NCBI RefSeq assembly: GCF_026712245.1
Contig: NZ_JAPPUY010000002.1
Span: 806,001-870,000 of the forward strand
Source of the DNA: Roseateles hydrophilus
GTDB taxonomy: Bacteria; Pseudomonadota; Gammaproteobacteria; Burkholderiales; Burkholderiaceae_C
Length of the DNA stretch: 64,000 nucleotides
Direction: 5' to 3'
The notes below the pieces were generated by a model, which was not told the DNA's origin, searched no databases, and saw only the letters and a program-made list of their open reading frames with translations. Positions 27,813 through 40,054 of the stretch are shown here, in pieces; position 1 is the stretch's first letter; the number at the start of each line of letters is the position of its first letter. The position numbers and the translations under genes were made by a program.

Positions 27813-28103
27813 TTACTTCTGCACGACGGCGAAGAGGTCTTCTTCGCGCATGACCAGCAGCTCTTCGCCGTCGACCTTGACGGTCTGGCCGGAGTACTTG
27901 CCGAACAGCACGCGGTCGCCGACGACGACGTTCAGGGTCACGAACTCGCCCTTGTCGTTGCGCTTGCCGGGGCCGACGGCCAGCACTTCACCCTGGTCGG
28001 GCTTCTCGGCGGCGTTGTCGGGGATGAAGATGCCCGAGGCGGTCTTGGTTTCCTGTTCCAGGCGGCGAACGATCACGCGATCGTGCAGGGGGCGCAGCTT
28101 CAT
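27813..28103 (-). CDS. groS: Co-chaperonin GroES
   Basis: A 96-residue Hsp10, the usual length, starting [18 protein letters not shown], with the mobile loop [18 protein letters not shown] that contacts GroEL. The start at 28103 is supported by AGGAG eight bases upstream; the frame stays open further upstream but that part is leader. It is the first gene of groS-groL, expressed from the promoter at 28233-28260 under CIRCE control. Confidence 0.98.
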   Translation of the reverse strand: MKLRPLHDRVIVRRLEQETKTASGIFIPDNAAEKPDQGEVLAVGPGKRNDKGEFVTLNVVVGDRVLFGKYSGQTVKVDGEELLVMREEDLFAVVQK

Positions 28104-28197
28104 GGGGTCTCCTTCAGAGAGTTTGAACCGCGGCGACCGCAACCCGGTGGGATGCGGCGCACCGAAAAAACAAGGCCGATACACGGGCCCGATTTCG

Positions 28198-28224
28198 TTA
28201 GCACTCGGGTTTGGAGAGTGCTAG
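28198..28224 (-). promoter_or_regulatory. CIRCE operator (HrcA binding site)
   Basis: TTAGCACTC, nine bases, then GAGTGCTAG, against the consensus TTAGCACTC-N9-GAGTGCTAA: 17 of 18 arm positions agree. It lies just downstream of the predicted groS transcription start, where HrcA binding would block transcription until heat stress. hrcA itself is outside the window. Confidence 0.93.
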
Positions 28225-28232
28225 CAGTCAGG

Positions 28233-28260
28233 ATTATAGGGACGGGATGTGTCGATTCAA
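28233..28260 (-). promoter_or_regulatory. Sigma-70 type promoter of groS-groL
   Basis: On the minus strand TTGAAT (28260-28255) and a perfect TATAAT (28238-28233) are separated by 16 bases. The start would fall near 28226, at the edge of CIRCE. No sigma-32-like motif was evident here, so HrcA repression is probably the main control. Confidence 0.75.
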
Positions 28261-28389
28261 GACCCATCCGCGATCTGTTGATCCGGCGCGCTTGTGCCAG
28301 CCGCGTAAACGGCGCGCGGAGCGTCAAACCTCAAGCGGAACTTCTCAACATCTCAGCAAGTCCTTATTTATGAACGATATTTTTCGACG

Positions 28390-28409
28390 CACTGTCGTTT
28401 TTGACAGTG
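28390..28409. promoter_or_regulatory. Inverted repeat in the groS / mraZ divergent gap
   Basis: Arms CACTGTC and GACAGTG with six bases (mostly T) between. The position, about 100 bases before mraZ, suggests an operator, but nothing identifies the protein. Confidence 0.3.
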
Positions 28410-28453
28410 TCCGGCTAAGTGCTTGATTTCATTGAAAAAACTTGTGCGGATTC

Positions 28454-28482
28454 TTGACCCTGGTGTGGGCAGCGCTTAAAGT
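28454..28482 (+). promoter_or_regulatory. Candidate promoter of the dcw cluster
   Basis: TTGACC (28454-28459), 17 bases, TAAAGT (28477-28482). The -10 element overlaps the first MraZ-type repeat, which fits autorepression by MraZ. The start would lie near 28489, leaving a very short leader before mraZ. Confidence 0.55.
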
Positions 28483-28514
28483 GGGGAGAAGTGTCGTTTC
28501 GTGGTGAAAAGTGT
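28478..28514 (+). promoter_or_regulatory. Four direct repeats, MraZ binding boxes
   Basis: Heptamers AAAGTGG (28478), GAAGTGT (28488), TTCGTGG (28498) and AAAGTGT (28508) repeat exactly every ten bases, matching the known MraZ target of tandem GTG-containing boxes on one helix face. The last box includes the GTG start codon of mraZ at 28511. They run from the -10 element into the gene, so bound MraZ should block transcription of the whole division cluster. Confidence 0.75.
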
Positions 28515-28951
28515 CGGAAATCGTCTTTCAAGGAGCTTCTAACTTGGCGCTGGACGCCAAGGGGCGCCTGGGCGTGCCGACGCGGCACCGCGAGGTGCTG
28601 CAGCTGCTGTGCGGCGGGCGCCTGACCATCACCAAGCACCCCGACGGCTGCCTGATGCTGTTTCCGCGCCCGACGTGGGAGACCTTCCGCGACAAAGTGG
28701 CCAGCCTGCCGATGTCGGCGGCCGGCTGGAAGCGCGTGTTTCTGGGTAACGCGATGGACGTCGAGATCGACTCGGCGGCGCGCGTGCTGATCTCGCCCGA
28801 GCTGCGTGAAAGCGCCGGGCTGGACAAAGACGTTGTGCTGCTCGGCATGGGCAGCCACTTCGAAATCTGGGACAAGAAGGCTCACGCCGCTCAGGAGGCC
28901 GAAGTGCTGGCTGGCCCGATGCCGGATGCGCTCAAGGACTTCAGCTTCTGA
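28511..28951 (+). CDS. mraZ: Transcriptional regulator MraZ
   Basis: A 146-residue protein with two AbrB-like swapped-hairpin domains: [21 protein letters not shown] near the start and [17 protein letters not shown] in the second half, each with the DxxxR pattern of MraZ. MraZ binds tandem repeats upstream of its own gene and represses the dcw cluster. The only possible start is GTG at 28511, because an in-frame stop lies at 28505 and no later Met precedes the conserved core; this leaves almost no Shine-Dalgarno. The stop overlaps the rsmH ATG by one base. Confidence 0.95.
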   Translation: MSEIVFQGASNLALDAKGRLGVPTRHREVLQLLCGGRLTITKHPDGCLMLFPRPTWETFRDKVASLPMSAAGWKRVFLGNAMDVEIDSAARVLISPELRESAGLDKDVVLLGMGSHFEIWDKKAHAAQEAEVLAGPMPDALKDFSF

Positions 28952-29904
28952 TGAGCGCCGGGATGCATGACGGCGCCACGTTCCGCCACACGACCGTGCT
29001 GCTCGACGAGGCCGTGGACGGCGTGCTGGCGCGCCCGGACGGCGTGTATGTGGACGGCACCTTCGGCCGCGGCGGCCATTCGCGCCTGCTGCTGAGCAAG
29101 CTGGGGCCGCAGGGCCGCCTGATCGGCATCGACCGCGACCCGGAGGCCATCGCCGCCGCAGCGGCCATCACCGACCCGCGTTTTTCCATCGTCCACGCCG
29201 GCTTTGCCGACATGGCGGAGGAGCTGGCGGCCATCGGCGTGAACCAGGTGGACGGCGTGCTGCTGGACCTGGGCGTGTCCAGCCCGCAGATCGACAACCC
29301 GGAGCGGGGCTTCAGCTTCCGCTTCGACGGGCCGCTGGACATGCGCATGGACACCACGCGTGGCGAGAGCGCGGCGGACTTCCTCGCGCGCGCCGACGAG
29401 CGCGCCATCGCACAGGTGATTCGGGACTATGGCGAAGAACGGTTTGCTGGCCAGATTGCAAAGGCGCTTGTTGCTCGCCGACAGGCCGGTGCGCCGCTCA
29501 CGCGCACCGACGAGTTGCGCGAACTCGTGGCTCGCACGGTCAAGACCCGCGAGCCCGGCCAGGACCCGGCCACGCGCACCTTTCAAGCTCTTCGGATTCA
29601 TGTCAACGGCGAGCTGGAGCAGCTTGACCAGGGGCTGAAGGCTGCGCTGCGCCTGTTGGCGCCGGGTGGCCGGCTGTCCGTCATCAGCTTCCACTCGCTG
29701 GAAGACCGCCGGGTGAAGCAGTTCATCGCCGAGTACAGCAAGCATGTGTTCGACCGCCGTGCACCGTTCGCGGAACCCGCACCGCTGATCCTGAATGCGC
29801 TGGGCCGTATCAAGCCCAGCGACGCCGAGGTGGCGGCCAACCCGCGTTCGCGCTCCGCCGTGCTGCGCATCGCCGAGCGCACCGATGCCCCGTTGAAAGA
29901 CTGA
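28951..29904 (+). CDS. rsmH: 16S rRNA (cytosine1402-N4)-methyltransferase RsmH
   Basis: A 317-residue SAM-dependent methyltransferase that modifies C1402 in the ribosomal P site. The SAM motif is in [15 protein letters not shown] (about residue 30), and the family signatures [12 protein letters not shown] and [15 protein letters not shown] are intact. The ATG overlaps the last base of the mraZ stop (TGATG), so translation is coupled. It is the standard second gene of the cluster. Confidence 0.97.
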   Translation: MSAGMHDGATFRHTTVLLDEAVDGVLARPDGVYVDGTFGRGGHSRLLLSKLGPQGRLIGIDRDPEAIAAAAAITDPRFSIVHAGFADMAEELAAIGVNQVDGVLLDLGVSSPQIDNPERGFSFRFDGPLDMRMDTTRGESAADFLARADERAIAQVIRDYGEERFAGQIAKALVARRQAGAPLTRTDELRELVARTVKTREPGQDPATRTFQALRIHVNGELEQLDQGLKAALRLLAPGGRLSVISFHSLEDRRVKQFIAEYSKHVFDRRAPFAEPAPLILNALGRIKPSDAEVAANPRSRSAVLRIAERTDAPLKD

Positions 29905-29908
29905 CGCG

Positions 29909-30172
29909 GTGGCCAAGATCAACCTCCTGCTGATCCTCGCCGTGCTGGCCAGCGGCCTCGTGCTGGTGCACACCGCCTACGAGTCGCGCCGGTTGTTCAC
30001 CGAGCGCGAGCGCGCCAAGGCCGAGGGCCAACGTCTGGCGGCTGACGCCGAGCGGCTCAAGGCGGAGCGCCATGCACAGGCGACCAACCTGCGCGTCGAG
30101 CAGGTCGCGCGCGAGCGCCTGGGCATGCGCTTGATCTCGCCGGCCGTCGTGGCGTCGGGGGTGGCGCGGTGA
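29909..30172 (+). CDS. ftsL: Cell division protein FtsL
   Basis: An 87-residue bitopic protein with a short cytoplasmic end, one membrane helix (INLLLILAVLASGLVLVHTAY) and a periplasmic coiled coil (about residues 32-65). FtsL forms the FtsQLB complex that activates septal wall synthesis. It begins with GTG at 29909, four bases after rsmH. The sequence is weakly conserved, but position, size and topology leave little doubt. Confidence 0.9.
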   Translation: MAKINLLLILAVLASGLVLVHTAYESRRLFTERERAKAEGQRLAADAERLKAERHAQATNLRVEQVARERLGMRLISPAVVASGVAR

Positions 30173-31961
30173 TGGGCGGCGGCAAGGTCACCAAGGCGAG
30201 CGCGCGTGCGCTCGGCTCGGGCCGCGCGGTCAATTACTCCACCAGCCCGCTGCTGGCGTCCAAGACGCCGCCGTGGCGCTCACGCTTTCTCGTCGGCCTC
30301 GTCGGCCTCGCTTTCGCCGGCCTGCTGGGCCGGGCCATCTATGTGCAGGTGCTGCACACCGAGTTCTTCCAGAAGCAGGGCGAGGCGCGCTACGCGCACA
30401 CGCTGGAATTGCCGGCCAGCCGGGGGCGCATCAACGACCGCAGCGGCCAGGTGCTGGCCGCCAGCGTGGCCGTGCCGTCCATCTGGGCCATCCCGAAGGA
30501 AGTGGACGCCGACCCGGCCAAGCGCCAGCAGCTGGCGCAGGTGCTGGGCATCACGCCCAAGGAACTGCAGGCCAAGCTCAACCCCGAGTCGCGCTTCGTG
30601 TGGCTCAAACGGCTGGCGGATGACGAGACCGCCGCCAAGGTCAAGGCCATCGGTCTGAAGGGGATCTTCCAGGACCGCGAGTACCGCCGCAAATACCCCG
30701 AGGGTGAGGCGGCGGCGCATGTCGTCGGCTTCACCAATGTCGAGGACAAGGGCCAGGAAGGCATCGAGCTCGCGTTTCAGAAGGAACTGCAGGGCCGTGA
30801 CGGCTCGCGCTCCGTCGTGCGCGACCGGCTGGGCCGCGTCGTCGAGGATATCGGCGACATCGTGCCCGCCGCCAACGGCCGCGATGTGGACCTGGCCGTG
30901 GACTCCAAGGTGCAGTTCTTCGCCTACCAGCGCATCCGCGACGCGGTGGCCGCCAACAAGGCCAAGGCCGGCTCCGTCGTCGTGCTGGACGTGCAGACCG
31001 GCGAGGTGCTGGCGCTGGCCAACTTCCCGAGCTACGACCCCGGCAACCGCCAGAACCTCACCGGCGACCAGCTGCGCAACCGCGCGCTGACCGACGTGTT
31101 CGAGCCCGGCTCGACGATGAAGCCCTTCATCGCCGGCTTGGCGATGGAGACCGGCCGTGTCACGGCGCGCACGCTGGTGGACACCGGCAACGGCAAGTAC
31201 CCCTTCCAGGGCGCCGTCATCAGCGACACCAAGCCGCACGGCCTCATCACCGTGCACGAGGTCATCCAGATGTCCAGCAACATCGGCACGACCAAGCTCG
31301 CCATGCAGATGCCGGCGCGCGAGATGCACGAGATGTTCACGGCCATCGGCCTGGGCCAGCGGCCGCAGATCAGCTTCCCCGGCGCCGTGAGCGGCAAGCT
31401 GCGTCCCTACAAGACCTGGCGCCCCATCGAGCAGGCCACGATGAGCTACGGCTACGGCCTGTCGGCCTCGCTGTTCCAGCTGGCGCGGGCCTACACCGTG
31501 TTCGCGCGCGACGGCGAGATCATTCCCGTCAGCATGCTGCGCCAGCCGCACGACCACCCGGTGGCCGGCATCCGCGTGTTCAGCCCCGAGGTCACGCGCG
31601 AACTGCGCAGCATGCTGCAGGACGCCGCCGGCCCGGCCGGTACCGCGCGTCTGGCGCAGGTGCCCGGTTACAGCGTGGGCGGCAAGAGCGGCACGGCCCA
31701 CAAGCAGGAGGGCCGTGGCTACGTCAACAAGTACCGCTCGTGGTTCGTGGGCCTGGCGCCCATCAACAAGCCGCGCATCGTCGTGGCCGTCATGGTCGAC
31801 GAGCCCACGGCCGGGGTCTATTACGGCGGCGCCGTGGCCGGCCCGGTGTTCAGCCAGGTCACCGCGCAGACGCTGCGCCTGCTGGGCGTGCAGCCCGACC
31901 TGGACGTGAAGAGCCAGATCGTCGCCAACCAAAAGGCCGTGCCGGTCGAGGAGAGTTTCTG

Positions 31962-31962
<1 letters not shown>
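30172..31962 (+). CDS. ftsI: Peptidoglycan D,D-transpeptidase FtsI (PBP3)
   Basis: A 596-residue class B penicillin-binding protein that crosslinks septal peptidoglycan. An N-terminal membrane anchor (about residues 38-60) is followed by the pedestal domain (SRGRINDRSGQVLA) and the transpeptidase domain. The active-site motifs are STMK (about residue 313), SSN (about 369) and KSGT (about 505). ATG at 30172 overlaps the ftsL stop by one base; a GTG directly before it is an alternative. It is the target of beta-lactams active on division. Confidence 0.96.
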
Positions 31963-33424
<1,462 letters not shown>

Positions 33425-33428
<4 letters not shown>

Positions 33429-34819
33429 GCTTCTTCCTCACGCTCGCTGAAGCGCAAGCGCTGTTGCCCGGCTCCACGCTGGTGGGCGACGGCGCGACCG
33501 CCTTCGCCCGCGTGCACAGCGACACGCGCACGCTGCAGACCGGCGACCTGTTCGTCGCGCTGCGCGGCGAGCGCTTCGATGCGAACGACTTCCTGGCGCA
33601 GGCCAGGCAGTCCGGCGCCGTTGCCGCACTGGCCGAACGCGGGCTGCTTGAGGCCGGCCTGCCCGGCCTGCTGGTGCCGGATGCCAAGGCCGCGTTGGGG
33701 CAGCTCGCGGCGGCGTGGCGCCGCCAGCACACGATTCCCGTCATCGCCGTCACCGGCTCCAACGGCAAGACGACGACCACGCAGATGGTCGCCAGCATCC
33801 TGCGCGCCTGGGTGGGCGATGACGCGCTGGCCACGCAAGGCAACTACAACAACGACATCGGTGTGCCGCTCACGCTCATGCGCCTGCGCCATGACGACGA
33901 GCGCAGCCACCGCGCGGCCGTTGTCGAGCTGGGCATGAATCACCCCGGCGAGATCGCGCCGCTGGCCGCGATGACGGCGCCCACCGTCGCCCTGGTCAAC
34001 AACGCGCAACGCGAGCACCAGGAGTTCATGGCCACGGTCGAGGCGGTGGCGCGCGAGAACGGCGCGGTGCTGCAGGCCCTGCCGCCCAGCGGCTGCGCCG
34101 TGTTCCCGGCCGAGGACGCCTGCGCGCCCATCTGGTATGAGCTGGCCGGCAGCCGCCCGCACCTGACCTTCGCGCTGCGCGGCGCGGCCGACGTCACGGC
34201 CGACGCGCGCTGGCAGGGCGAGCATTGGGCGCTCGAATTGCACACGCCGGCCGGCACCGTGCCGGTGGCGCTGCACATGGCTGGCGAGCACAACGTGCGC
34301 AATGCGCTGGCCGCCGCCGCCTGCGCGCTGGCGGCCGGTGCGCCACTGTCGGCCATCCAGCAGGGGCTGGAGGACTTCCGCGCCGTCAAGGGCCGCAGCG
34401 AGCTCAAGCGCGACGCGCGCGGCCGCACGCTCATCGACGACAGCTACAACGCCAACCCCGACAGCGTGCGTGCCGCCATCGACGTGCTGGCCGCGCTGCC
34501 GGGCGACAGCTGGCTGGTGCTGGGCGACATGGGCGAGGTCGGCAATGACGGCCCGGCCTTCCATCGCGAGGTGGGGGCCTACGCGGCCGAGCGCGGCATC
34601 GCGCATCTCTGGACGGCCGGCACAGCCGCCCGCGACGCGGCCGCGGCCTATGGCCCGAACGCACGCGCCTTCGACAACACGGCCGCGCTCATCGCGGCGC
34701 TGAACGAACAACCCGACGCGGCCCAGACCCTGGTCAAGGGCTCGCGCTTCATGAAGATGGAACACGTGGTCGCTGCACTGCAAACCGCACAAGACGGAGG
34801 CCGCCCGCATGCTGCTTAG
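33425..34819 (+). CDS. murF: UDP-MurNAc-tripeptide:D-Ala-D-Ala ligase MurF
   Basis: A 464-residue Mur ligase that attaches D-Ala-D-Ala, completing the pentapeptide. The ATP loop [11 protein letters not shown] is near residue 112, and the [10 protein letters not shown] and [10 protein letters not shown] motifs of MurF follow. It starts at a GTG that overlaps the murE stop (GTGA), and its last 11 bases overlap mraY. It works directly after MurE and uses the product of the Ddl encoded downstream. Confidence 0.96.
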
Positions 34820-35987
34820 CCTCGCCCAATGGCTGCAGGGCCTCTACCCCGACCTGGGCTTTCTGCGCCTGTTCAACTACATCACCTTCCGTGCGGTGAT
34901 GGCTGCCATGACGGCGCTGCTGATCGGCCTGGCCTTCGGCCCGTGGGTCATCCGCAGCCTCACCGCGATGAAGATCGGCCAGCCCGTGCGCAGCTACGGC
35001 GTGCAGGCCCACCTGGCCAAGAGCGGTACGCCCACCATGGGCGGCGTGCTCATCCTGATCGGCATCGGCGTGTCCACGCTGCTGTGGTTCGACTGGAGCA
35101 ACCGCTTCGTCTGGGTGGTCATGCTCGTGACCATGGGCTTTGGCGCCATCGGCTGGGTGGACGACTGGCGCAAGGTCGTCGACAAGAACCCCGAGGGCAT
35201 GAAGAGCCGCGAGAAGTTCTTCTGGCAAAGCCTCATCGGCCTGGTGGCGTCGCTGTACCTCGCGTTCAGCGTGTCCGAGACCTCCTTCCTCGGCGTCGTG
35301 GAGCTGTTCTTCCGCTGGGTGAGCAGCGGTTTCTCGACCGAGCTGCCGCCCAAGGCCGACCTGCTGATCCCGTTCTTCAAGACCATCTCCATGCCCCTGG
35401 GCGTGTGGGGCTTTGTCGCGCTGTCCTTCTTCGTCATCGTCGGCACCAGCAATGCGGTGAATTTCACCGACGGGCTGGACGGCCTGGCCATCATGCCGGT
35501 GGTGCTGGTGGGCTCGGCGCTGGGCTTGTTTGCCTACCTGACGGGCTCGTCGGTGTTCGCCAAGTACCTGCTGCTGCCCTACATCCCGGGCGCTGGCGAG
35601 TTGCTGATCTTCTGCGCCGCAATGGCCGGCGCGGGCCTGGCCTTCCTGTGGTTCAACGCGCACCCGGCGCAGGTCTTCATGGGCGACGTCGGCGCGCTGG
35701 CGCTGGGCGGCGGCCTGGGCACGCTGGCCGTCATCACGCGCCAGGAGATCGTGCTGGGCATCATGGGCGGCATCTTCGTGGCCGAAGTGCTCTCCGTGAT
35801 GATCCAGGTCAGCTGGTTCAAGTTCACGAAGAAGCGCTACGGCGAGGGCCGGCGCATCTTCAAGATGGCGCCGCTGCACCACCACTTCGAGAAGAGCGGC
35901 TGGAACGAGACCCAGGTCGTCATCCGCTTCTGGATCATCACCATGCTGCTGTGCCTCATTGGCCTGGCCAGCCTGAAGCTGCGGTGA
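34809..35987 (+). CDS. mraY: Phospho-MurNAc-pentapeptide transferase MraY
   Basis: A 392-residue integral membrane enzyme with about ten helices that transfers phospho-MurNAc-pentapeptide to undecaprenyl phosphate, making lipid I. The signatures [18 protein letters not shown] (catalytic aspartates) and the [13 protein letters not shown] segment near the C-terminus are present. Its start lies inside the end of murF (11-base overlap). The length is slightly above the 360 of E. coli, as is usual in Burkholderiales. Confidence 0.97.
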   Translation: MLLSLAQWLQGLYPDLGFLRLFNYITFRAVMAAMTALLIGLAFGPWVIRSLTAMKIGQPVRSYGVQAHLAKSGTPTMGGVLILIGIGVSTLLWFDWSNRFVWVVMLVTMGFGAIGWVDDWRKVVDKNPEGMKSREKFFWQSLIGLVASLYLAFSVSETSFLGVVELFFRWVSSGFSTELPPKADLLIPFFKTISMPLGVWGFVALSFFVIVGTSNAVNFTDGLDGLAIMPVVLVGSALGLFAYLTGSSVFAKYLLLPYIPGAGELLIFCAAMAGAGLAFLWFNAHPAQVFMGDVGALALGGGLGTLAVITRQEIVLGIMGGIFVAEVLSVMIQVSWFKFTKKRYGEGRRIFKMAPLHHHFEKSGWNETQVVIRFWIITMLLCLIGLASLKLR

Positions 35988-35991
35988 GCAC

Positions 35992-37695
35992 ATGAAGCTG
36001 GACCTGCCGCAACTCCTGGATCAGCGCGTGCTCGTGCTGGGCCTCGGGGACTCCGGTCTCGCGATGGCCCGCTGGTGTGCGCGCTTCGGGGCGCAGGTCA
36101 CCGTGTGGGATTCGCGCGCCCAGCCGCCGCAGCTCGGCGCCCTGGGCGACACGGCCGCCTTCATCACCGGCGAGTTGACGGCCGAGACAGCCGCGGGCTT
36201 CAACGCCGTGCTGAAGAGTCCGGGGCTGTCGCCGCTCGATGAGCGCCTGAAGGCTGTCTACGAGCACGGCCCCGCCGTGCGCGGCGAGCTGGACCTGTTC
36301 GCCGACGCGCTCGCCGCACTGAAGGCCCAGCATGGCTATGCGCCGGCCGTGCTGGCCATCACCGGCACCAACGGCAAGACGACGACGACCTGCATGACCG
36401 GCCTGCTCGTCGAGCGCGCCGGCAAGCGCGTGGCCATCGCCGGCAACATCGGCCCGACGCTGATGGACACGCTGACCGAGGCGCTGGCGCAGGAGCCTGA
36501 CCCCGCGCCGGTGCCGACGCCGGAAGAGGTCGTGGCCGCTGAGGTCGACGACCTGCCCGTCGAGGACGACGCCCCCGTGGACGACGCGGTGCCCGCCGTG
36601 CTGCCCGACGAAGACACGCCGCTGCCCATCGCGCTGCCGCCGCCGCGCGGCCCGGTGTTCGAGACGCTGCCCGAGGTCTGGGTGCTGGAGTTGTCGAGCT
36701 TCCAGCTGGACGGCGTGAACCACTTCGCGCCCACAGCCGGCGCCGTGCTGAACCTGACGCAGGACCACCTCGACTGGCATGGCGACATGGCCGCCTACGG
36801 TCGCGCCAAGGCGCGCGTGTTCGGTGCTGGCATGGACTGCCCCACGGTCATCGTCGCCAACCGCGACGACGCCGAGGTCGAAGGCCTGGTGCCGCAGCCT
36901 GTGTTCGTGAAGGGCACGCGCGGCAAGCCCGGTCGCACGGTGTCGCGCCGCGTGGTGCGCTTCGGCCTCAATGCGCCGACAGCACCCGGCGACTTCGGCC
37001 TGGTGGACGAGGGCGGTCTGGCCTGGCTGGTGCGCGCCCGCGAGCTGGACCCCACCGTCAAGCGCAAGCGTGGCGAGGAGGCCGAGCCGCTGGTCATCCA
37101 GCGCCTGATGCCCGCCGACGCGCTGCGCGTGCGCGGCCGCCACAACGCAGCCAACGCGCTGGCCGCGCTGGCGCTGGCCACCGCCGCCGGCTGCGAGCTG
37201 GCGCCCATGCTGCACGGCCTGCGCGAGTACCGCGGCGAACCGCACCGCGTGGAGCCGGTGGGCAGCATCGACGGCATCGAGTTCTTTGATGACAGCAAGG
37301 GCACCAACGTCGGCGCCACCGTGGCCGCCATCTCCGGTCTGGGCGCGGACCGCGCGCCGGCCAAGCTGGTGCTCATCCTCGGCGGTGACGGCAAGGGCCA
37401 GGACTTCGCGCCGCTGGCCGACGGCGTGGCCCGCCATGCCCGCGCCGTCGCGCTGATCGGCCGGGACGCGCCGCAGATCGCGGCCGCGCTCGCGCACACG
37501 GGCGTGCCGCAGCAGCGCCACGACACACTGGAAGCCGCCACCGCCTGGTGCCTGGCGCAGGCGCAAGGGGGCGACAGCGTGCTGCTGAGCCCGGCCTGCG
37601 CCAGCCTGGACATGTTCCGCAACTACGCGCACCGCGCCGAGGTCTTCGTGGTCACGGTGCAGCAGCTGGCCGACGAGCGGGGTGTCGCGCTGTGA
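35992..37695 (+). CDS. murD: UDP-MurNAc-L-Ala:D-Glu ligase MurD, with acidic insert
   Basis: Adds D-glutamate to UDP-MurNAc-L-alanine in the cytoplasm. The Rossmann opening [16 protein letters not shown], the ATP loop GTNGKTTTT (about residue 123), the [10 protein letters not shown] motif and the C-terminal DDSKGTN region are all present. At 567 residues it is well over the 440 of E. coli: an insert of about 60 residues rich in Pro, Asp and Glu (about 165-225) separates GNIGPTLMD from the LELSSFQL strand, and a further basic loop follows near residue 305. The frame is intact on both sides, so this is a real insert. The stop overlaps the ftsW start. Confidence 0.94.
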   Translation: MKLDLPQLLDQRVLVLGLGDSGLAMARWCARFGAQVTVWDSRAQPPQLGALGDTAAFITGELTAETAAGFNAVLKSPGLSPLDERLKAVYEHGPAVRGELDLFADALAALKAQHGYAPAVLAITGTNGKTTTTCMTGLLVERAGKRVAIAGNIGPTLMDTLTEALAQEPDPAPVPTPEEVVAAEVDDLPVEDDAPVDDAVPAVLPDEDTPLPIALPPPRGPVFETLPEVWVLELSSFQLDGVNHFAPTAGAVLNLTQDHLDWHGDMAAYGRAKARVFGAGMDCPTVIVANRDDAEVEGLVPQPVFVKGTRGKPGRTVSRRVVRFGLNAPTAPGDFGLVDEGGLAWLVRARELDPTVKRKRGEEAEPLVIQRLMPADALRVRGRHNAANALAALALATAAGCELAPMLHGLREYRGEPHRVEPVGSIDGIEFFDDSKGTNVGATVAAISGLGADRAPAKLVLILGGDGKGQDFAPLADGVARHARAVALIGRDAPQIAAALAHTGVPQQRHDTLEAATAWCLAQAQGGDSVLLSPACASLDMFRNYAHRAEVFVVTVQQLADERGVAL

Positions 37696-38972
37696 GCATG
37701 GGGCAGGCCGGGACCTCGGTGAAAGCCGCGCTGGGCAGCGTGCTCGCGCGGCTGCAGTCCTTGCGCAAGCGCGAGGGCGACGACGCGAGCGTGCCCGTGC
37801 GCGACTGGGTGTCCACATCCGCCGGCCGGCCCACGCAGCTGCAGGGCTTCGACATCACGCTGGTGTGGGTGGTGATCGCGCTGATGGCCTTCGGCCTGCT
37901 GATGGTCTATTCGGCCTCCATCGCGCTGCCGGACAACCCGCGCTTCGCCAAGTACCTGCCCACGCACTTCCTGACCCGCCATCTGGTGGCCATCAGCTTC
38001 GCGCTGATTGCGGCGCTCATCACCGTGCAGATCCCGGTCGCGGTGTGGGAGCGCTGGGCGCCGTGGGTGTTCGTCGTGTCGCTGGTGCTGCTGGTGCTGG
38101 TGCTGATCCCGGGCGTCGGCAAGGTGGTCTACGGCGCACGACGCTGGATCCCGCTGGGGGTCATGAACTTCCAGCCCTCGGAGCTGGCCAAGTTCGGCAT
38201 CGCGCTGTACGCGGCCAACTACATGATGCGCAAGATGGACGCGCGGGAGAACTTCTTCCAGGCGGTGACGCCCATGGCCATTTCGCTGGCCTTTGTCGGC
38301 GTGCTGCTGCTGGCCGAGCCGGACATGGGCGCCTTCCTCGTCATCGCGGCCATCGCGATGAGCGTGCTGTTCCTGGGCGGCGTCAACGGCCGCATGTTCC
38401 TGCTCATCACGCTGGTGCTGGTGGGCGCCTTCGTGCTGATGATCACGCTCAGCGACTTCCGCCGCGAGCGCATCTTTGCCTACCTCAACCCCTGGGACGA
38501 GAAGTACGCCCAGGGCAAGGCCTACCAGCTGACGCACAGCCTCATCGCCTTCGGCCGTGGCGAGTGGTTCGGCCAGGGCCTGGGCAGCAGCGTCGAGAAG
38601 CTGCACTACCTGCCCGAGGCGCACACCGACTTCCTGCTCGCCGTCATCGGCGAGGAGCTGGGCTTCATCGGCGTGGCCGTCGTCATCGTGGCCTTCTTCT
38701 GGCTCACGCGGCGCTGCTTCCTGATCGGCCGCCAGGCCATCGCGCTGGACCGCGTGTTCGCGGGCCTGTATGCCCAGGGCATCGGCATCTGGCTGGGCGG
38801 CCAGGCCTTCATCAACATGGGCGTGAACCTGGGCGCGCTGCCCACCAAGGGCCTGACGCTGCCGCTGCTGAGCTTCGGCGGTTCGGCCATCCTGATGAAC
38901 TGTGTGGCGCTCGCCGTCGTGCTGCGCATCGACCTGGAGAACAGGCAAATGATGCGAGGAGGCCGCGCATGA
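37692..38972 (+). CDS. ftsW: Peptidoglycan glycosyltransferase FtsW
   Basis: A 426-residue SEDS-family polymerase with about ten membrane helices that makes septal glycan strands from lipid II in partnership with FtsI. The loop GARRWIPLG and the C-terminal [14 protein letters not shown] signature are present. About 55 hydrophilic, cytoplasmic residues precede the first helix. The GTG at 37692 overlaps the murD stop (GTGA); an ATG two codons on is the alternative. The stop overlaps murG by four bases. Confidence 0.95.
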   Translation: MSMGQAGTSVKAALGSVLARLQSLRKREGDDASVPVRDWVSTSAGRPTQLQGFDITLVWVVIALMAFGLLMVYSASIALPDNPRFAKYLPTHFLTRHLVAISFALIAALITVQIPVAVWERWAPWVFVVSLVLLVLVLIPGVGKVVYGARRWIPLGVMNFQPSELAKFGIALYAANYMMRKMDARENFFQAVTPMAISLAFVGVLLLAEPDMGAFLVIAAIAMSVLFLGGVNGRMFLLITLVLVGAFVLMITLSDFRRERIFAYLNPWDEKYAQGKAYQLTHSLIAFGRGEWFGQGLGSSVEKLHYLPEAHTDFLLAVIGEELGFIGVAVVIVAFFWLTRRCFLIGRQAIALDRVFAGLYAQGIGIWLGGQAFINMGVNLGALPTKGLTLPLLSFGGSAILMNCVALAVVLRIDLENRQMMRGGRA

Positions 38973-40054
38973 GCGACAAGCACTTGGTGGTGATGGCGGC
39001 CGGCACGGGCGGCCATGTCATCCCTGGCCTCGCCGTGGCCGAGGAGATGCAGCGCCGCGGCTGGACCGTGTCCTGGATCGGCACGCCGCAGGGCATGGAG
39101 AACCGGCTGGTGCCGGCCCGTGGCCTGGAGATCGATGCGCTGCCGTTCGCCGGCCTGCGCGGCAAGGGCTTGAAGCACACGCTGCGCGGCCTCGTCGGCT
39201 TCTTCAAGTCGCTGGGCGCGGCGCGCCGCGTGTACGAGCAGCGCCGCGCGACGGCCGTGCTGGGCATGGGCGGCTATGTCTGCGTGCCGGCGGGCCTGGC
39301 CGCGGCGTTCAGCGGCCGGCCGCTGATGCTGGTGAACGCCGACGCGGCCATGCTGAAGAGCAACGCGGTGCTCAAGCCGTTCGCACGCCGCCTGGCCTTC
39401 GGCTTTGATGGGGTGGCCGCGGCGTCCACGCCGGGCGCCATCGTCAGCGGCAACCCGGTGCGCGCCGAGATCGAGGCGCTGCCGCTGCCGGCCGAGCGCA
39501 TGGCCGACCCGGCCCGCACGCAGGGCCCGTTGCGCCTGCTGGTGCTGGGCGGTTCGCTGGGCGCGCGTGCCATCAACCAGGCCGTGCCGCAGGCGCTGGC
39601 GCTGTGGCCGGCCGAGCAGCGCCCGCAGGTGCTGCATCAGGCGGGGCAGGATCACCTGGGCGCCGTCTGGCAGGCCTACAGCGACGCCGGCCTGTCGGCC
39701 GAGGTGCGGCCCTTCATCGACGACATGGCGGCCGCGCTGGCCTGGGCCGATGTCGTCGTCTGCCGCGCGGGCGCCATCACGGTCAGCGAGCTGTGCGCCG
39801 CCGGCTGCGCGGCGGTGCTGGTGCCGCTGGTGGTGAGCACCACCTCGCACCAGCGCGACAACGCCATCTTCATGACCCAGCACGGCGCCGCCATTCACCT
39901 GCCGCAGCAAGACCTGACGCCGCAGAAGCTGCATGAGCTGCTCAGCGGCCTGGACCGCCCGGCCCTGCTGGCCATGGCCGAAAAGGCCCGCTCCCTGGCC
40001 CGGCCCCGCGCCGCCGCCCGCGTGGCGGATGAAATCGAAGGAATGTTGAAGTGA
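38969..40054 (+). CDS. murG: Lipid II synthase MurG
   Basis: A 361-residue GT-B glycosyltransferase that adds GlcNAc to lipid I at the inner face of the membrane. The glycine-rich N-terminal loop [18 protein letters not shown], the [11 protein letters not shown] motif and the C-terminal UDP-binding segment [11 protein letters not shown] are present. Start and stop overlap ftsW and murC by four bases each (ATGA and GTGA). Confidence 0.96.
   Translation: MSDKHLVVMAAGTGGHVIPGLAVAEEMQRRGWTVSWIGTPQGMENRLVPARGLEIDALPFAGLRGKGLKHTLRGLVGFFKSLGAARRVYEQRRATAVLGMGGYVCVPAGLAAAFSGRPLMLVNADAAMLKSNAVLKPFARRLAFGFDGVAAASTPGAIVSGNPVRAEIEALPLPAERMADPARTQGPLRLLVLGGSLGARAINQAVPQALALWPAEQRPQVLHQAGQDHLGAVWQAYSDAGLSAEVRPFIDDMAAALAWADVVVCRAGAITVSELCAAGCAAVLVPLVVSTTSHQRDNAIFMTQHGAAIHLPQQDLTPQKLHELLSGLDRPALLAMAEKARSLARPRAAARVADEIEGMLK

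Noticed and set aside
28401..28429. TTGACA as a second mraZ promoter
   Set aside because: No acceptable -10 hexamer occurs at 16-18 bases; TTGACC/TAAAGT downstream fits better.
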